This document shows positions 7,243 through 16,202 of a stretch of DNA of 27,306 nt, one piece after another (position 1 is the first letter of the stretch; each line of letters starts with the position of its first letter). Both the position numbers and the translations under genes were made by a program. The notes beneath the pieces are model-generated. The model was not told where the DNA came from. It ran no database searches and saw only the letters and a program-made list of their open reading frames with translations. Source of the stretch: an uncultured bacterium (GTDB lineage Bacteria > Bacillota > Clostridia > Lachnospirales > Lachnospiraceae); assembly GCA_905216215.1 (NCBI GenBank), contig CAJMSZ010000032.1:1-27306 (forward strand). The letters run 5' to 3'.

Positions 7243-8688
7243 ATGGAATTGAAAGAGTTGTTAACTATTGATATTACGAAGGAAGCACCGGTGCAGGAGC
7301 CTGACAGACAGTATTATTATATGGCAAAGGCAAGGAGTTATGTTGCACAAAAATCACAGGAAATTGGACATCCACTGACCTTTCATGTGACGACTTTCGG
7401 GTGTCAGATGAATGCGAGGGACTCAGAAAAACTGGTAGGTATTCTGGAACAAATTGGATATGAAGAAGAGGCAGATGAAGAAGAGGCAGATTTTGTTATC
7501 TATAACACCTGTACAGTCCGTGAAAATGCAAATAAACGTGTATATGGACGTCTGGGGCAGCTCAGCCGCAAGAAAAAGGAAAAGCCATATATGTTTATTG
7601 GACTTTGCGGTTGTATGATGCAGGAACCGGAAGTGGTTGAGAAGATTAAAAAGAGTTATCGGTTTGTAGATTTAATTTTTGGTACACATAACATATTTAA
7701 GTTTGCGGAACTGATTGCTACCCGTTTTGAGTCAGAACGTATGGTAATTGATATCTGGAAAGATACGGACAAGATTGTGGAAGATCTTCCGAGTGAACGA
7801 AAATTCTCCTTCAAGTCAGGTGTTAATATTATGTTTGGATGTAATAATTTTTGTAGCTACTGTATTGTTCCATATGTACGAGGCAGAGAGAGAAGCAGAA
7901 ATCCAAAAGATATTATCCGAGAAATTGAACGTCTGGTGGCAGATGGAGTTGTGGAAGTTATGCTTCTTGGACAGAATGTGAACTCTTATGGAAAAACATT
8001 AGAAGAGCCAATGAGCTTTGCACAGCTCTTACAGGAAGTGGAAAAGATTGAAGGACTGGAACGGATTCGTTTTATGACTTCTCATCCGAAGGACTTATCG
8101 GATGACCTGATTGAAGTGATGAGTAAGTCAAAAAAAATCTGCAAACATCTGCATTTGCCGATTCAGTCTGGAAGTACGAATATTCTTACTAAAATGAACA
8201 GACGTTATACCAAAGAACATTATTTAGAGCTGGTTCGAAAAATTCGTGCAGCAATTCCGGATATTTCCCTGACTACAGATATTATTGTAGGTTTTCCGGG
8301 AGAGACAGAAGAAGATTTTCAGGAGACAATGGATGTGGTCAGAAAGGTGCGATATGACAGTGCGTTTACATTTATTTATTCAAAACGTACGGGAACACCT
8401 GCTGCTGCCATGGAAAACCAGGTGCCTGAAGATATTGTAAAAGACCGGTTTGACCGCCTGTTAAAAGAAGTACAGGGAATTTCGGCTGAAGTATGCTCTG
8501 TGCATGAAGGAACAGTTCAGGAAGTTCTGGTAGAGAGTATGAATGATCATGATGCCAATCTGGTAACAGGACGTATGAGCAATAATTTGCTTGTACATTT
8601 TCCGGGAAGTGAAGAATTGATTGGTAAGCTGGTAAATGTTCATCTTACTGAGGCAAAAGGATTTTATTATATCGGAGAGATGGTTTAA
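7243..8688 (+). CDS. miaB: tRNA-2-methylthio-N6-dimethylallyladenosine synthase
   Basis: A 481-residue radical-SAM methylthiotransferase. It adds a methylthio group to C2 of i6A37 in tRNAs reading UNN codons, after MiaA has installed the dimethylallyl group; miaA is in this window at 13948. The N-terminal domain has the three Cys of the auxiliary cluster: GCQMN (C54), NTCTVREN (C90) and CGCMM (C124). The radical-SAM motif CNNFCSYC gives C200, C204 and C207. A C-terminal TRAM domain covers about residues 415-479. Residues 1-45 form an N-terminal extension common in clostridial MiaB. A perfect 15-base tandem repeat encodes EEEAD twice at residues 74-83. The start has AAAGG about 8 bases upstream. 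A terminator follows. Confidence 0.96.
   Translation: MELKELLTIDITKEAPVQEPDRQYYYMAKARSYVAQKSQEIGHPLTFHVTTFGCQMNARDSEKLVGILEQIGYEEEADEEEADFVIYNTCTVRENANKRVYGRLGQLSRKKKEKPYMFIGLCGCMMQEPEVVEKIKKSYRFVDLIFGTHNIFKFAELIATRFESERMVIDIWKDTDKIVEDLPSERKFSFKSGVNIMFGCNNFCSYCIVPYVRGRERSRNPKDIIREIERLVADGVVEVMLLGQNVNSYGKTLEEPMSFAQLLQEVEKIEGLERIRFMTSHPKDLSDDLIEVMSKSKKICKHLHLPIQSGSTNILTKMNRRYTKEHYLELVRKIRAAIPDISLTTDIIVGFPGETEEDFQETMDVVRKVRYDSAFTFIYSKRTGTPAAAMENQVPEDIVKDRFDRLLKEVQGISAEVCSVHEGTVQEVLVESMNDHDANLVTGRMSNNLLVHFPGSEELIGKLVNVHLTEAKGFYYIGEMV
7462..7491 (+). repeat. Perfect 15-base tandem duplication inside miaB
   Basis: The 15-mer at 7462-7476 is repeated exactly at 7477-7491 and encodes EEEAD twice. 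It keeps the reading frame and lies in the loop before the NTCTVREN motif. Confidence 0.95.
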
Positions 8689-8695
8689 AATAGTA

Positions 8696-8744
8696 AAAAA
8701 TGTCCACACTATGTAGAAAATAAACATAGTGAGGGCATTTTTTT
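8696..8744 (+). terminator. Rho-independent terminator after miaB
   Basis: An 18-base arm at 8696-8713 pairs with 8725-8742 with one A-A mismatch and one G-T pair; the loop is 11 bases. The 3' arm ends in a run of T. The next gene's start codon lies at the end of this T-run. Confidence 0.85.
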
Positions 8745-8745
8745 G

Positions 8746-9186
8746 ATGAAAAGAAAAATAGCAATGCATGCGAAAAAAATAAGTGAATTCTGGTTCTTCT
8801 GGGGGCTTGGAGGAGGCCTTTATTATGGAATAGAGATGCTTTTTCGAGGATTTTCTCATTGGAGTATGTTCTGCGTGGGAGGGGGTGTGCTGTGCTTTTG
8901 CGTTTTTCAGGGCACCGAAATGAAATGGAGTGAACCACTGTGGGTTCAGGTATTACGGGGAAGTCTTTTTACAGTATCATTAGAATTTATTACAGGTATT
9001 ATTGTAAATAAATGGTGGAAACTGGAGGTCTGGAATTACTCAGACCAGCCATTTGAACTTTGGGGACAGATTTGCCTTCCATTTACCGTTTTATTTTCCG
9101 GACTTATTTGCATTGCTATCTGGGGAGGCGGATATTTGGCATTCTGGTTGTTTAAAGAACCACGACCAAATTTGTTTATCTTGTAA
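8746..9186 (+). CDS. Small integral membrane protein, putative ABC-transporter type IV (CmpB-like, PF06541-like)
   Basis: A 146-residue protein with about four membrane segments: WFFWGLGGGLYYGIEML (about residues 16-32), a second at about 37-55, a third around FTVSLEFITGIIV (about 76-88), and a fourth near VLFSGLICIAIWGG. The block EFITGIIVNKWW followed by VWNYSDQPFELWGQICLP is typical of the widespread, uncharacterised PF06541 family. Despite the family name no ABC partner is nearby, and function is unknown. The start is uncertain: TTG 8743, ATG 8746 and ATG 8764 are all in frame, none has a convincing ribosome site, and the first two lie at the end of the miaB terminator. The start cannot be later than about 8790 without losing the first membrane helix. 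Confidence 0.75.
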   Translation: MKRKIAMHAKKISEFWFFWGLGGGLYYGIEMLFRGFSHWSMFCVGGGVLCFCVFQGTEMKWSEPLWVQVLRGSLFTVSLEFITGIIVNKWWKLEVWNYSDQPFELWGQICLPFTVLFSGLICIAIWGGGYLAFWLFKEPRPNLFIL

Positions 9187-9203
9187 AAAAATTGTGTTAT
9201 ACT
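9175..9203 (+). promoter_or_regulatory. Extended -10 promoter for mutS
   Basis: TGTTATACT at 9195-9203 is a TGn-extended -10 element (TATACT at 9198-9203). The -35 at 9175-9180 (TTTATC) is poor, as is common with extended -10 promoters. It lies just after the membrane protein's stop and 38 bases before the mutS ATG. It probably drives the mutS-mutL-miaA run. Confidence 0.65.
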
Positions 9204-9241
9204 AATAAAGTATGTAAAAAAATAGAAACGGAGAGAGAAGC

Positions 9242-11890
9242 ATGGCTGAATTAACTCCTATGATGCAACAATATATGAACACAAAGAAAGATTATCCTGA
9301 CTGTATTTTGTTTTACAGATTAGGTGACTTTTATGAAATGTTTTTTGATGATGCATTGACCGCGTCAAAAGAATTGGAAATTACATTAACCGGAAAGAAC
9401 TGCGGAATGGAAGAACGGGCACCTATGTGCGGTGTGCCCTATCATGCAGTAGATGGATATTTAAATCGTCTGGTGTCCAGAGGATATAAAGTAGCAATTT
9501 GTGAGCAGGTAGAAGATCCGAAGCTTGCAAAGGGGATTGTGAAACGAGAGGTTGTCCGGATTGTCACACCGGGAACCAATCTGGATATGCAGGCACTGGA
9601 TGAGTCGAAGAATAACTATATCATGTGTATCGTGTATACCGGGGAACATTATGGACTGTCGGTGGCTGATGTTACTACTGGAGAATATATGGTGACAGAA
9701 TTGGATTCCTCTGCAAAACTGATGGATGAGATTTATAAATTCGTTCCATCAGAAATTATTTGTAACGAATCATTGTATGTGAGCGGAATTCCTTTTGATG
9801 ATTTGAAAAACCGGCTTGGAATCGTGATTTATTCATTGGATGCGTGGTATTTTGATGATGCAATTTGCAGACAGACTTTGCAGGAGCATTTTAAAGTACA
9901 GTCTTTGGATGGCCTCGGACTGGCTGATTACGATGGTGGGGTGCTTGCCTCCGGTGCATTGTTGAAATATTTGGAAGAAACGCAGAAAAATTCACTAAGT
10001 CATTTGAGTAAGCTGACAAGATACACCACTGGGAATTTTATGGTTCTGGACAATTCTACAAGACGTAATTTGGAATTGGTGGAAACATTAAGGGAAAAGC
10101 AAAAACGGGGATCCCTTTTGTGGGTTCTGGATAAAACGAAAACCTCAATGGGAGCCAGAATGCTCCGTAAATATGTAGAGCAGCCTTTGATTGAAAAAGA
10201 AATGGTTCAAAAAAGATTGGATGCTGTTGAGGAGCTGGTAAATCATGCTATTAACCGGGAGGAAATGCGGGAGTACTTAGGACCCGTATATGATTTGGAA
10301 CGAATTGGTGGAAAGATTACATATCAGACAGCAAATCCAAGAGATTTGATTGCTTTTCAGACATCACTTTCTATGTTGCCACCTATTAAATGCATATTAG
10401 GCGATATGAAATCAGAGCTTCTGAAAGACGTGTACGATGAAATGGACACGATGGAAGAATTGTGTAAACTTATAGAGAGTGCGATTATAGAAGAACCGCC
10501 TCTGGCTATGAAAGATGGAGGAATTATAAAAGAGGGATACAACGAAGAAGTGGATCGGCTCAGAAAAGCAAAATCGGATGGAAAGAGCTGGCTTGCCGAC
10601 TTGGAGTCAAAAGAACGGGAAAAGACCGGTATTAAAAATCTCCGTATTCGATATAATAAAGTCTTCGGTTATTATCTGGAGGTGACGAATTCATTCAAGG
10701 AACAGGTGCCGGATTATTATGTGCGGAAACAGACTCTGGCAAATGCAGAACGGTATATTATACCTGAGTTAAAAGAACTGGAAGATACGATTCTTGGTGC
10801 AGAGGATAAGCTTTGTGCATTGGAATATGAATTGTATTCTGAGATTCGTAATACCATTGCATCTGAGATTGTACGTGTGCAGAAGACAGCAAAGGCGATT
10901 GCAGAGCTGGATGTGCTTGCATCCCTTGCTGTTGTGGCAGAAAAGAACCATTATGTACGTCCCAAAATAAATGAAAAGGGAATGATTGATATTAAAGATG
11001 GCAGGCATCCGGTTGTCGAAAAAATGATTCCCAATGATTTGTTTATTGCGAATGATACGTATTTAGATGATAAGAAGAATCGGATTTCGATTATAACTGG
11101 ACCGAATATGGCAGGTAAATCTACCTATATGAGACAAACCGCCTTGATTGTGTTGATGGCACAGATTGGTTCTTTTGTTCCCGCTTCTTCAGCAAATGTC
11201 GGAATGGTAGACCGTATTTTTACTCGTGTAGGTGCTTCGGATGACTTGGCATCAGGACAGAGTACTTTTATGGTAGAAATGAATGAAGTGGCCAATATTC
11301 TTCGAAATGCCACCAGTAAAAGTTTGCTGATTTTGGATGAAATTGGTCGTGGAACAAGCACTTTTGACGGACTTAGTATTGCGTGGGCAGTTGTAGAGCA
11401 CATCAGTGACAGTAAACTCTTGGGAGCAAAGACATTATTTGCAACGCATTACCATGAACTTACCGAGTTGGAAGGAAAGATTGATAATGTTAATAACTAT
11501 TGCATTGCTGTAAAGGAAAAAGGGGATGATATTGTATTCCTGCGTAAAATTGTAAAAGGTGGTGCGGATAAGAGTTATGGTATTCAGGTTGCCAAATTGG
11601 CTGGAGTACCGGATTCCGTGATTCAGCGTGCAAAAGAAATCGTAGAAGAACTAATAGACACGGACATTACGGGGAGAATCAAAGATATTGCGGTTCAGGG
11701 GCATGAAACTAAGAAAAAAAAGACAAAACCTTTAGATGATGTGGATATGGCGCAAATGTCATTATTCGATACTGTAAAAGACGCAGATGTTTTAGAGGAA
11801 CTCCGTCAACTGGATGTGAGCAATATGACACCAATGGATGCTATGAATAAGTTGTATCAGTTACAGAATAAATTAAAGAATCGTTGGTAA
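9242..11890 (+). CDS. mutS: DNA mismatch repair ATPase MutS
   Basis: An 882-residue MutS1 protein that scans DNA as a dimer, binds mismatches and recruits MutL. The mismatch-reading Phe-x-Glu motif is in GDFYEMF (F30, E32). The ATPase domain has Walker A GPNMAGKST (620-628), Walker B DEIGRGTSTFDG near 700, and the ATHYHELTEL signature near 730. Connector, lever and clamp domains fill residues about 130-560, and the length is normal. Near the C-terminus QMSLF (838-842) fits the beta-clamp binding consensus, as described for bacterial MutS. The start has GGAGAG about 7 bases upstream. mutL begins 26 bases after the stop, so the two are co-transcribed. Confidence 0.98.
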   Translation: MAELTPMMQQYMNTKKDYPDCILFYRLGDFYEMFFDDALTASKELEITLTGKNCGMEERAPMCGVPYHAVDGYLNRLVSRGYKVAICEQVEDPKLAKGIVKREVVRIVTPGTNLDMQALDESKNNYIMCIVYTGEHYGLSVADVTTGEYMVTELDSSAKLMDEIYKFVPSEIICNESLYVSGIPFDDLKNRLGIVIYSLDAWYFDDAICRQTLQEHFKVQSLDGLGLADYDGGVLASGALLKYLEETQKNSLSHLSKLTRYTTGNFMVLDNSTRRNLELVETLREKQKRGSLLWVLDKTKTSMGARMLRKYVEQPLIEKEMVQKRLDAVEELVNHAINREEMREYLGPVYDLERIGGKITYQTANPRDLIAFQTSLSMLPPIKCILGDMKSELLKDVYDEMDTMEELCKLIESAIIEEPPLAMKDGGIIKEGYNEEVDRLRKAKSDGKSWLADLESKEREKTGIKNLRIRYNKVFGYYLEVTNSFKEQVPDYYVRKQTLANAERYIIPELKELEDTILGAEDKLCALEYELYSEIRNTIASEIVRVQKTAKAIAELDVLASLAVVAEKNHYVRPKINEKGMIDIKDGRHPVVEKMIPNDLFIANDTYLDDKKNRISIITGPNMAGKSTYMRQTALIVLMAQIGSFVPASSANVGMVDRIFTRVGASDDLASGQSTFMVEMNEVANILRNATSKSLLILDEIGRGTSTFDGLSIAWAVVEHISDSKLLGAKTLFATHYHELTELEGKIDNVNNYCIAVKEKGDDIVFLRKIVKGGADKSYGIQVAKLAGVPDSVIQRAKEIVEELIDTDITGRIKDIAVQGHETKKKKTKPLDDVDMAQMSLFDTVKDADVLEELRQLDVSNMTPMDAMNKLYQLQNKLKNRW

Positions 11891-11915
11891 GAGAAAAGAA
11901 CGGAAAGGAAGTATA

Positions 11916-13937
11916 ATGCCACATATTGAATTATTGGATCAAATTACAATTGATAAGATAGCAGCAGGAGAGGTGGTGGAAAGACCAGCTTCTGTGGTGA
12001 AGGAACTGGTTGAAAATGCCATTGACGCAGGGGCCAGTGCGGTTGTTGTTGAAATAGAAGATGGCGGAATAACACTCATGAGAATCAGTGATAATGGCTG
12101 CGGCATTGAACAGTCAGATGTGAGAAAGGCGTTTTTGCGACATTCTACCAGTAAAATCCGTTCTGCGGAAGATTTGGCACATGTTGCTTCGCTGGGCTTC
12201 CGTGGTGAAGCGCTCTCCAGTATTTCGGCGGTAGCCCAAGTAGAGTTAATCACCAAAACCAGAGAAGAATTATTTGGTACGAAATATGTGATAGAAGGTG
12301 GAAAAGAAAAGAAATTAGAAGAAGTGGGAGCACCGGATGGTACCAGTTTTTTTGTGCGGCAGCTTTTTTATAATACACCGGCCAGACGAAAATTTTTGAA
12401 AACACCTATGACGGAGGCGGGGCATATCAGTGATCTGCTGACCAGACTGGCACTTTCCCATCCGGAGATTTCCATTGAATTTATTAACAACAAGCAGTCG
12501 AAACTGCATACATCAGGAAACGGGCAAATGAAGGATGCTATTTATCATATTTACGGTCGGGAAATTGCCAATAACCTGCTGCCGCTTGAGTTTGAAAAAA
12601 ATGGTATTAAATTGGAAGGATTTCTGGGAAAACCAGTGATATCCCGTGGTAATAGAAATTTTGAAAATTACTTTGTGAATGGTCGCTATGTCAGAAGTAA
12701 TATTTTGTCGAAAGCAATTGAAGACGCATATCACGATTATACCATGCAGCATAAATATCCCTTCACTGCTTTTCATATCTGGGTAGACCAGGAAAAAATA
12801 GATGTGAATGTACATCCTTCTAAGATGGAACTTCGATTCAGCAATCAGCAGGAAGTGTACAGTCTTATATATGAGGCAATAAGAGAAGCGTTAAAGGAAA
12901 AACCACTTATTCTAGAAGTGGAAGTGCCAGAACCTAAAATGGAACCCGAACCACAGGCAAGGAAAGACGTGTCAGAATTTAAAGCGCCAGTGCAGTTTAC
13001 AAGTACGGTGAAAGAACCATCTGTACCATATGGAAAGAAAGAACCTGAAACAGATGAGGAAAAACGACTAGATTATTTTATGGAAAAGATGAAAGAAAGA
13101 GTGACATCTTACCATAACCAGACTTCTCAGGCTGAAGTCACAGATAAAAGAGGAGTTTACAATAAAGCATTGCAACTTGACAAAGTGAAAAAAGCTGCAG
13201 AAGAGCGAAAAAATAAAGAGAAAACAGAGTATACTCTAAAAAAAGAAGAGTTTGTTCCTCAAAAAATAGAGCGCGCTCTGGAAAAAGAAATGTTTGTAGA
13301 AGAAAAGTCCGAACAAATGACGCTGTTTGATGAGAAAATATTAAAGAAAGATGTAAGGCAGGAGTACAGAATCGTTGGACAAGTATTTGAAACTTACTGG
13401 ATTATAGAATTTCATAACAGCATGTATATCATTGATCAGCATGCTGCCCATGAACGTGTATTATATGAAAAAACCATTGCAGGAATGAAAAACAGAGAGT
13501 ATACTTCTCAATACTTGAGTCCTCCTATCGTTCTGAGTCTTTCTTTACAGGAAATCAATGTGCTTGAAACTTATCAGGACAAGTTTACATCAATAGGATT
13601 TGAGATTGAGCCTTTTGGAGGGGATGAATATGCGGTCCGTGCGGTTCCGGCTAATTTGTTCAGCATTGCAAAGAAGGAGCTTTTATTGGATATGATTGAC
13701 AGCCTTTCTGACGGAATCAACAGTAACACAGAGCTGAATGTGATAGATGAGAAAATTGCATCTATGTCCTGTAAAGCCGCGGTAAAAGGAAACAATAAAT
13801 TGTCTTATGCAGAAATGGATAATCTGATTGGAGAATTGCTGACTTTAGAAAATCCATACCATTGTCCGCATGGAAGGCCAACCATTATTTCTATGACAAA
13901 ACGTGAATTGGAGAAAAAATTCAAGAGAATCGTATAG
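11916..13937 (+). CDS. mutL: DNA mismatch repair endonuclease MutL
   Basis: A 673-residue protein that couples mismatch recognition by MutS to strand nicking. The GHKL ATPase domain has KELVENAIDAGA (E30 and N34 equivalent to the E. coli catalytic and Mg-binding residues), DNGCGI and GFRGEAL. Residues about 335-475 form a Lys/Glu-rich, low-complexity linker. The C-terminal domain carries the endonuclease motif DQHA-x2-E-x4-E at 507-518, plus SCKAAVK and CPHGRP motifs near the end, so it should be a nicking MutL of the MutH-less type. QMTLF (467-471) just before the C-terminal domain resembles the clamp-binding motif in the neighbouring MutS. An AAGGAAG site precedes the ATG. miaA begins 10 bases after the stop. 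Confidence 0.98.
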   Translation: MPHIELLDQITIDKIAAGEVVERPASVVKELVENAIDAGASAVVVEIEDGGITLMRISDNGCGIEQSDVRKAFLRHSTSKIRSAEDLAHVASLGFRGEALSSISAVAQVELITKTREELFGTKYVIEGGKEKKLEEVGAPDGTSFFVRQLFYNTPARRKFLKTPMTEAGHISDLLTRLALSHPEISIEFINNKQSKLHTSGNGQMKDAIYHIYGREIANNLLPLEFEKNGIKLEGFLGKPVISRGNRNFENYFVNGRYVRSNILSKAIEDAYHDYTMQHKYPFTAFHIWVDQEKIDVNVHPSKMELRFSNQQEVYSLIYEAIREALKEKPLILEVEVPEPKMEPEPQARKDVSEFKAPVQFTSTVKEPSVPYGKKEPETDEEKRLDYFMEKMKERVTSYHNQTSQAEVTDKRGVYNKALQLDKVKKAAEERKNKEKTEYTLKKEEFVPQKIERALEKEMFVEEKSEQMTLFDEKILKKDVRQEYRIVGQVFETYWIIEFHNSMYIIDQHAAHERVLYEKTIAGMKNREYTSQYLSPPIVLSLSLQEINVLETYQDKFTSIGFEIEPFGGDEYAVRAVPANLFSIAKKELLLDMIDSLSDGINSNTELNVIDEKIASMSCKAAVKGNNKLSYAEMDNLIGELLTLENPYHCPHGRPTIISMTKRELEKKFKRIV

Positions 13938-13947
13938 GTGATAAATT

Positions 13948-14895
13948 ATGAAAAAGAAACCGCTCATTATTCTGACCGGTCCTACTGCAGTAGGAAAAAC
14001 CAAAGCGTCTATTGGACTTGCAAAAGCCATAGGCGGAGAAATCATATCTGCGGATTCTATGCAGGTGTATAAAAAAATGGATATTGGTTCTGCCAAGATA
14101 CGTGATGATGAAATGGAGGGTGTGAACCATTACTTGATCGATGTACTTGATCCGGCAGAAGAATTTAACGTGGTATTGTTTCAAAAAATGGCAAAGCAGG
14201 CCATGGAAGAAATTTATGCGAATGGACATATTCCCATTGTAGTTGGGGGTACTGGATTCTATATTCAGGCACTTCTCTATAACATTGATTTTACTCAGGA
14301 GAATGAAGATAATCATATCCGGACAGAACTGGAAACCATTGCGAAAGAGCAGGGTGCAGATTATTTGCATCAGATGCTGCGAGAAATTGATGCCAGATCT
14401 GCGGAAACGATTCATGCCAATAATGTAAAGAGAGTAGTGCGTGCGATTGAGTACTACAGACAGACAGGGAAACCAATATCAGAGCACAATGAAAAGGAAC
14501 GACAGAAAGAATCCCCTTATACATTTGCTTATTTTGTATTAATGGATGAACGGCAGAAATTATATGACCGTATTGAAAAGCGGATTGATGTTATGATAGA
14601 GGAAGGCCTTCTGGATGAAGTAAAGGCACTGTATGAGGAAGGCTACACCAGAGACATGGTTTCCATGCAGGGGCTTGGGTATAAGGAGATTCTGGATTAT
14701 CTGGATGGAAAGATGACGCTAGAAGAAGCAATTTATGTTTTGAAAAGAGACACCAGACATTTTGCCAAGCGCCAGATAACATGGTTTAAAAGGGAAAAGG
14801 ATGTTTGCTGGATTGATAAATCTGCATTTCAGTATGATGAAGACAGGATTCTTGCTGAGATGTTAAATATATTAAAAATGAAGGAGATTTTGTAA
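13948..14895 (+). CDS. miaA: tRNA dimethylallyltransferase
   Basis: A 315-residue enzyme that transfers a dimethylallyl group from DMAPP to N6 of A37 in tRNAs reading UNN codons, the substrate then used by MiaB (7243-8688). The P-loop is GPTAVGKT (residues 11-18), followed by ISADSMQVYKKMDIGSAK and VGGTGFYIQALLY, the usual MiaA signatures. The C-terminal part has the KRDTRHFAKRQITWF segment typical of the family. Length is normal. It starts 10 bases after mutL, with GTGAT as a poor ribosome site, so translation is probably coupled to mutL. The next gene starts one base after the stop. Confidence 0.97.
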   Translation: MKKKPLIILTGPTAVGKTKASIGLAKAIGGEIISADSMQVYKKMDIGSAKIRDDEMEGVNHYLIDVLDPAEEFNVVLFQKMAKQAMEEIYANGHIPIVVGGTGFYIQALLYNIDFTQENEDNHIRTELETIAKEQGADYLHQMLREIDARSAETIHANNVKRVVRAIEYYRQTGKPISEHNEKERQKESPYTFAYFVLMDERQKLYDRIEKRIDVMIEEGLLDEVKALYEEGYTRDMVSMQGLGYKEILDYLDGKMTLEEAIYVLKRDTRHFAKRQITWFKREKDVCWIDKSAFQYDEDRILAEMLNILKMKEIL

Positions 14896-14896
14896 C

Positions 14897-16192
14897 ATGA
14901 ATATACAGGAACAGACAAAAATATTATACAAAGAAATGGGAATTTCGGAAAAGGTATATGCTTTTGGTACAAAGATACTGGATGAGTTAAAGGAACGATT
15001 TGTTGAGCTCGACAAGATGGCAGAGTATAACCAGTTAAAGGTCGTACATGCCATGCAGGAAGCCAGAGTGGGAGCGGAATGCTTCAATTATGCGTCTGGT
15101 TATGGGTATAACGATTATGGAAGGGATACGCTGGAACAGGTGTATGCCAATGTATTCCATACGGAGGATGCACTGGTGCGTCCACAGATTACATGTGGAA
15201 CACACGCTCTTGCACTGACACTTTCTGCGAACCTGCGCCCAGGGGATGAACTGATTTCCATTGCCGGGAAACCATATGATACTTTGGAAGAGGTTATTGG
15301 TATCCGCCCATCTGTTGGCTCTCTTGCGGAGTATGGAGTTACTTATAAACAGGTTGAGCTTCTTGCTGATGGAAGCTTTGACTTTGACAATATCCGGAAA
15401 ACGATTTCAGATAAGACAAAGCTAGTTACCATTCAACGTTCCAAAGGATATCAGACCCGTCCAAGCTTTTCAGTATCGCAAATCGGAGAAGCAATTGCGT
15501 TTGTAAAAAGTATCCGTTCTGATATTATTTGTATGGTAGATAACTGTTATGGTGAATTTGTAGAAGAAAAAGAACCAAGTGATGTGGGAGCTGACCTTGT
15601 GGTTGGTTCACTGATAAAAAATCCGGGAGGCGGACTGGCTCCCATTGGTGGATATGTGGCAGGTCGGAAGGATTTGATTGAGCAGTGTGCGTATCGTCTT
15701 ACTTCGCCGGGACTTGGAAAAGAAGTGGGAGCATCACTTGGAGTTATGCAATCTTTCTATCAAGGACTGTTCCTTGCGCCGACTGTTGTAGCAGGCGCTT
15801 TAAAAGGTGCGATTTTTGCGGCAAATATTTATGAAAAATTAGGATTTGGTGTTGTGCCGAACGGTTCGGAAAGCCGTCATGATATCATTCAGGCAGTTAC
15901 TTTTGGAACACCGGAAGGTGTCATTGCATTTTGCGAAGGTATTCAGGCTGCTGCTCCGGTAGACAGCTATGCCAAACCGATTCCGGGACCAATGCCAGGG
16001 TACGATAGTCAGGTGATTATGGCAGCCGGAGCTTTTGTGCAGGGTTCTTCCATTGAACTGAGTGCTGATGGACCAATCAAACCACCTTATGCTGTATATT
16101 TTCAGGGAGGACTTACCTGGGAACATGCCAAATTTGGTATTCTGATGTCTTTACAGAAACTGTGTGATGCCGGAGTTGTAAAAGAATTATAA
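14897..16192 (+). CDS. ynbB: PLP-dependent methionine gamma-lyase family protein (YnbB/aluminium-resistance family)
   Basis: A 431-residue fold-type I PLP enzyme. The segment VGSLIKNPGGGLAP carries the likely Schiff-base lysine K241; VDNCYGEFVEEKEP just before it holds the Asp that usually contacts the PLP ring. ITCGTHALALTLSANLRPGDEL (about residues 96-117) is the phosphate-binding region. The family is annotated as methionine gamma-lyase-like or aluminium resistance, but the true substrate is not established. The gene has AAGGAG at 14881-14886, inside miaA, and begins one base after the miaA stop. In Bacillus and many Clostridia hfq lies between miaA and ynbB; there is no room for it here. 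The gene symbol follows the Bacillus homologue. Confidence 0.85.
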   Translation: MNIQEQTKILYKEMGISEKVYAFGTKILDELKERFVELDKMAEYNQLKVVHAMQEARVGAECFNYASGYGYNDYGRDTLEQVYANVFHTEDALVRPQITCGTHALALTLSANLRPGDELISIAGKPYDTLEEVIGIRPSVGSLAEYGVTYKQVELLADGSFDFDNIRKTISDKTKLVTIQRSKGYQTRPSFSVSQIGEAIAFVKSIRSDIICMVDNCYGEFVEEKEPSDVGADLVVGSLIKNPGGGLAPIGGYVAGRKDLIEQCAYRLTSPGLGKEVGASLGVMQSFYQGLFLAPTVVAGALKGAIFAANIYEKLGFGVVPNGSESRHDIIQAVTFGTPEGVIAFCEGIQAAAPVDSYAKPIPGPMPGYDSQVIMAAGAFVQGSSIELSADGPIKPPYAVYFQGGLTWEHAKFGILMSLQKLCDAGVVKEL

Positions 16193-16202
16193 GGAGTCTC
16201 AG

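Noticed and set aside
8746..9186. Phage or mobile membrane protein
   Set aside because: It matches a widespread chromosomal membrane family and no integrase, transposase or repeats are nearby.
11939..12256. Minus-strand open frames inside mutL, mutS, miaA and the flavoprotein genes
   Set aside because: They lie wholly within strongly supported genes, lack ribosome sites and have low-complexity Ser/Ile-rich translations typical of antisense shadows.
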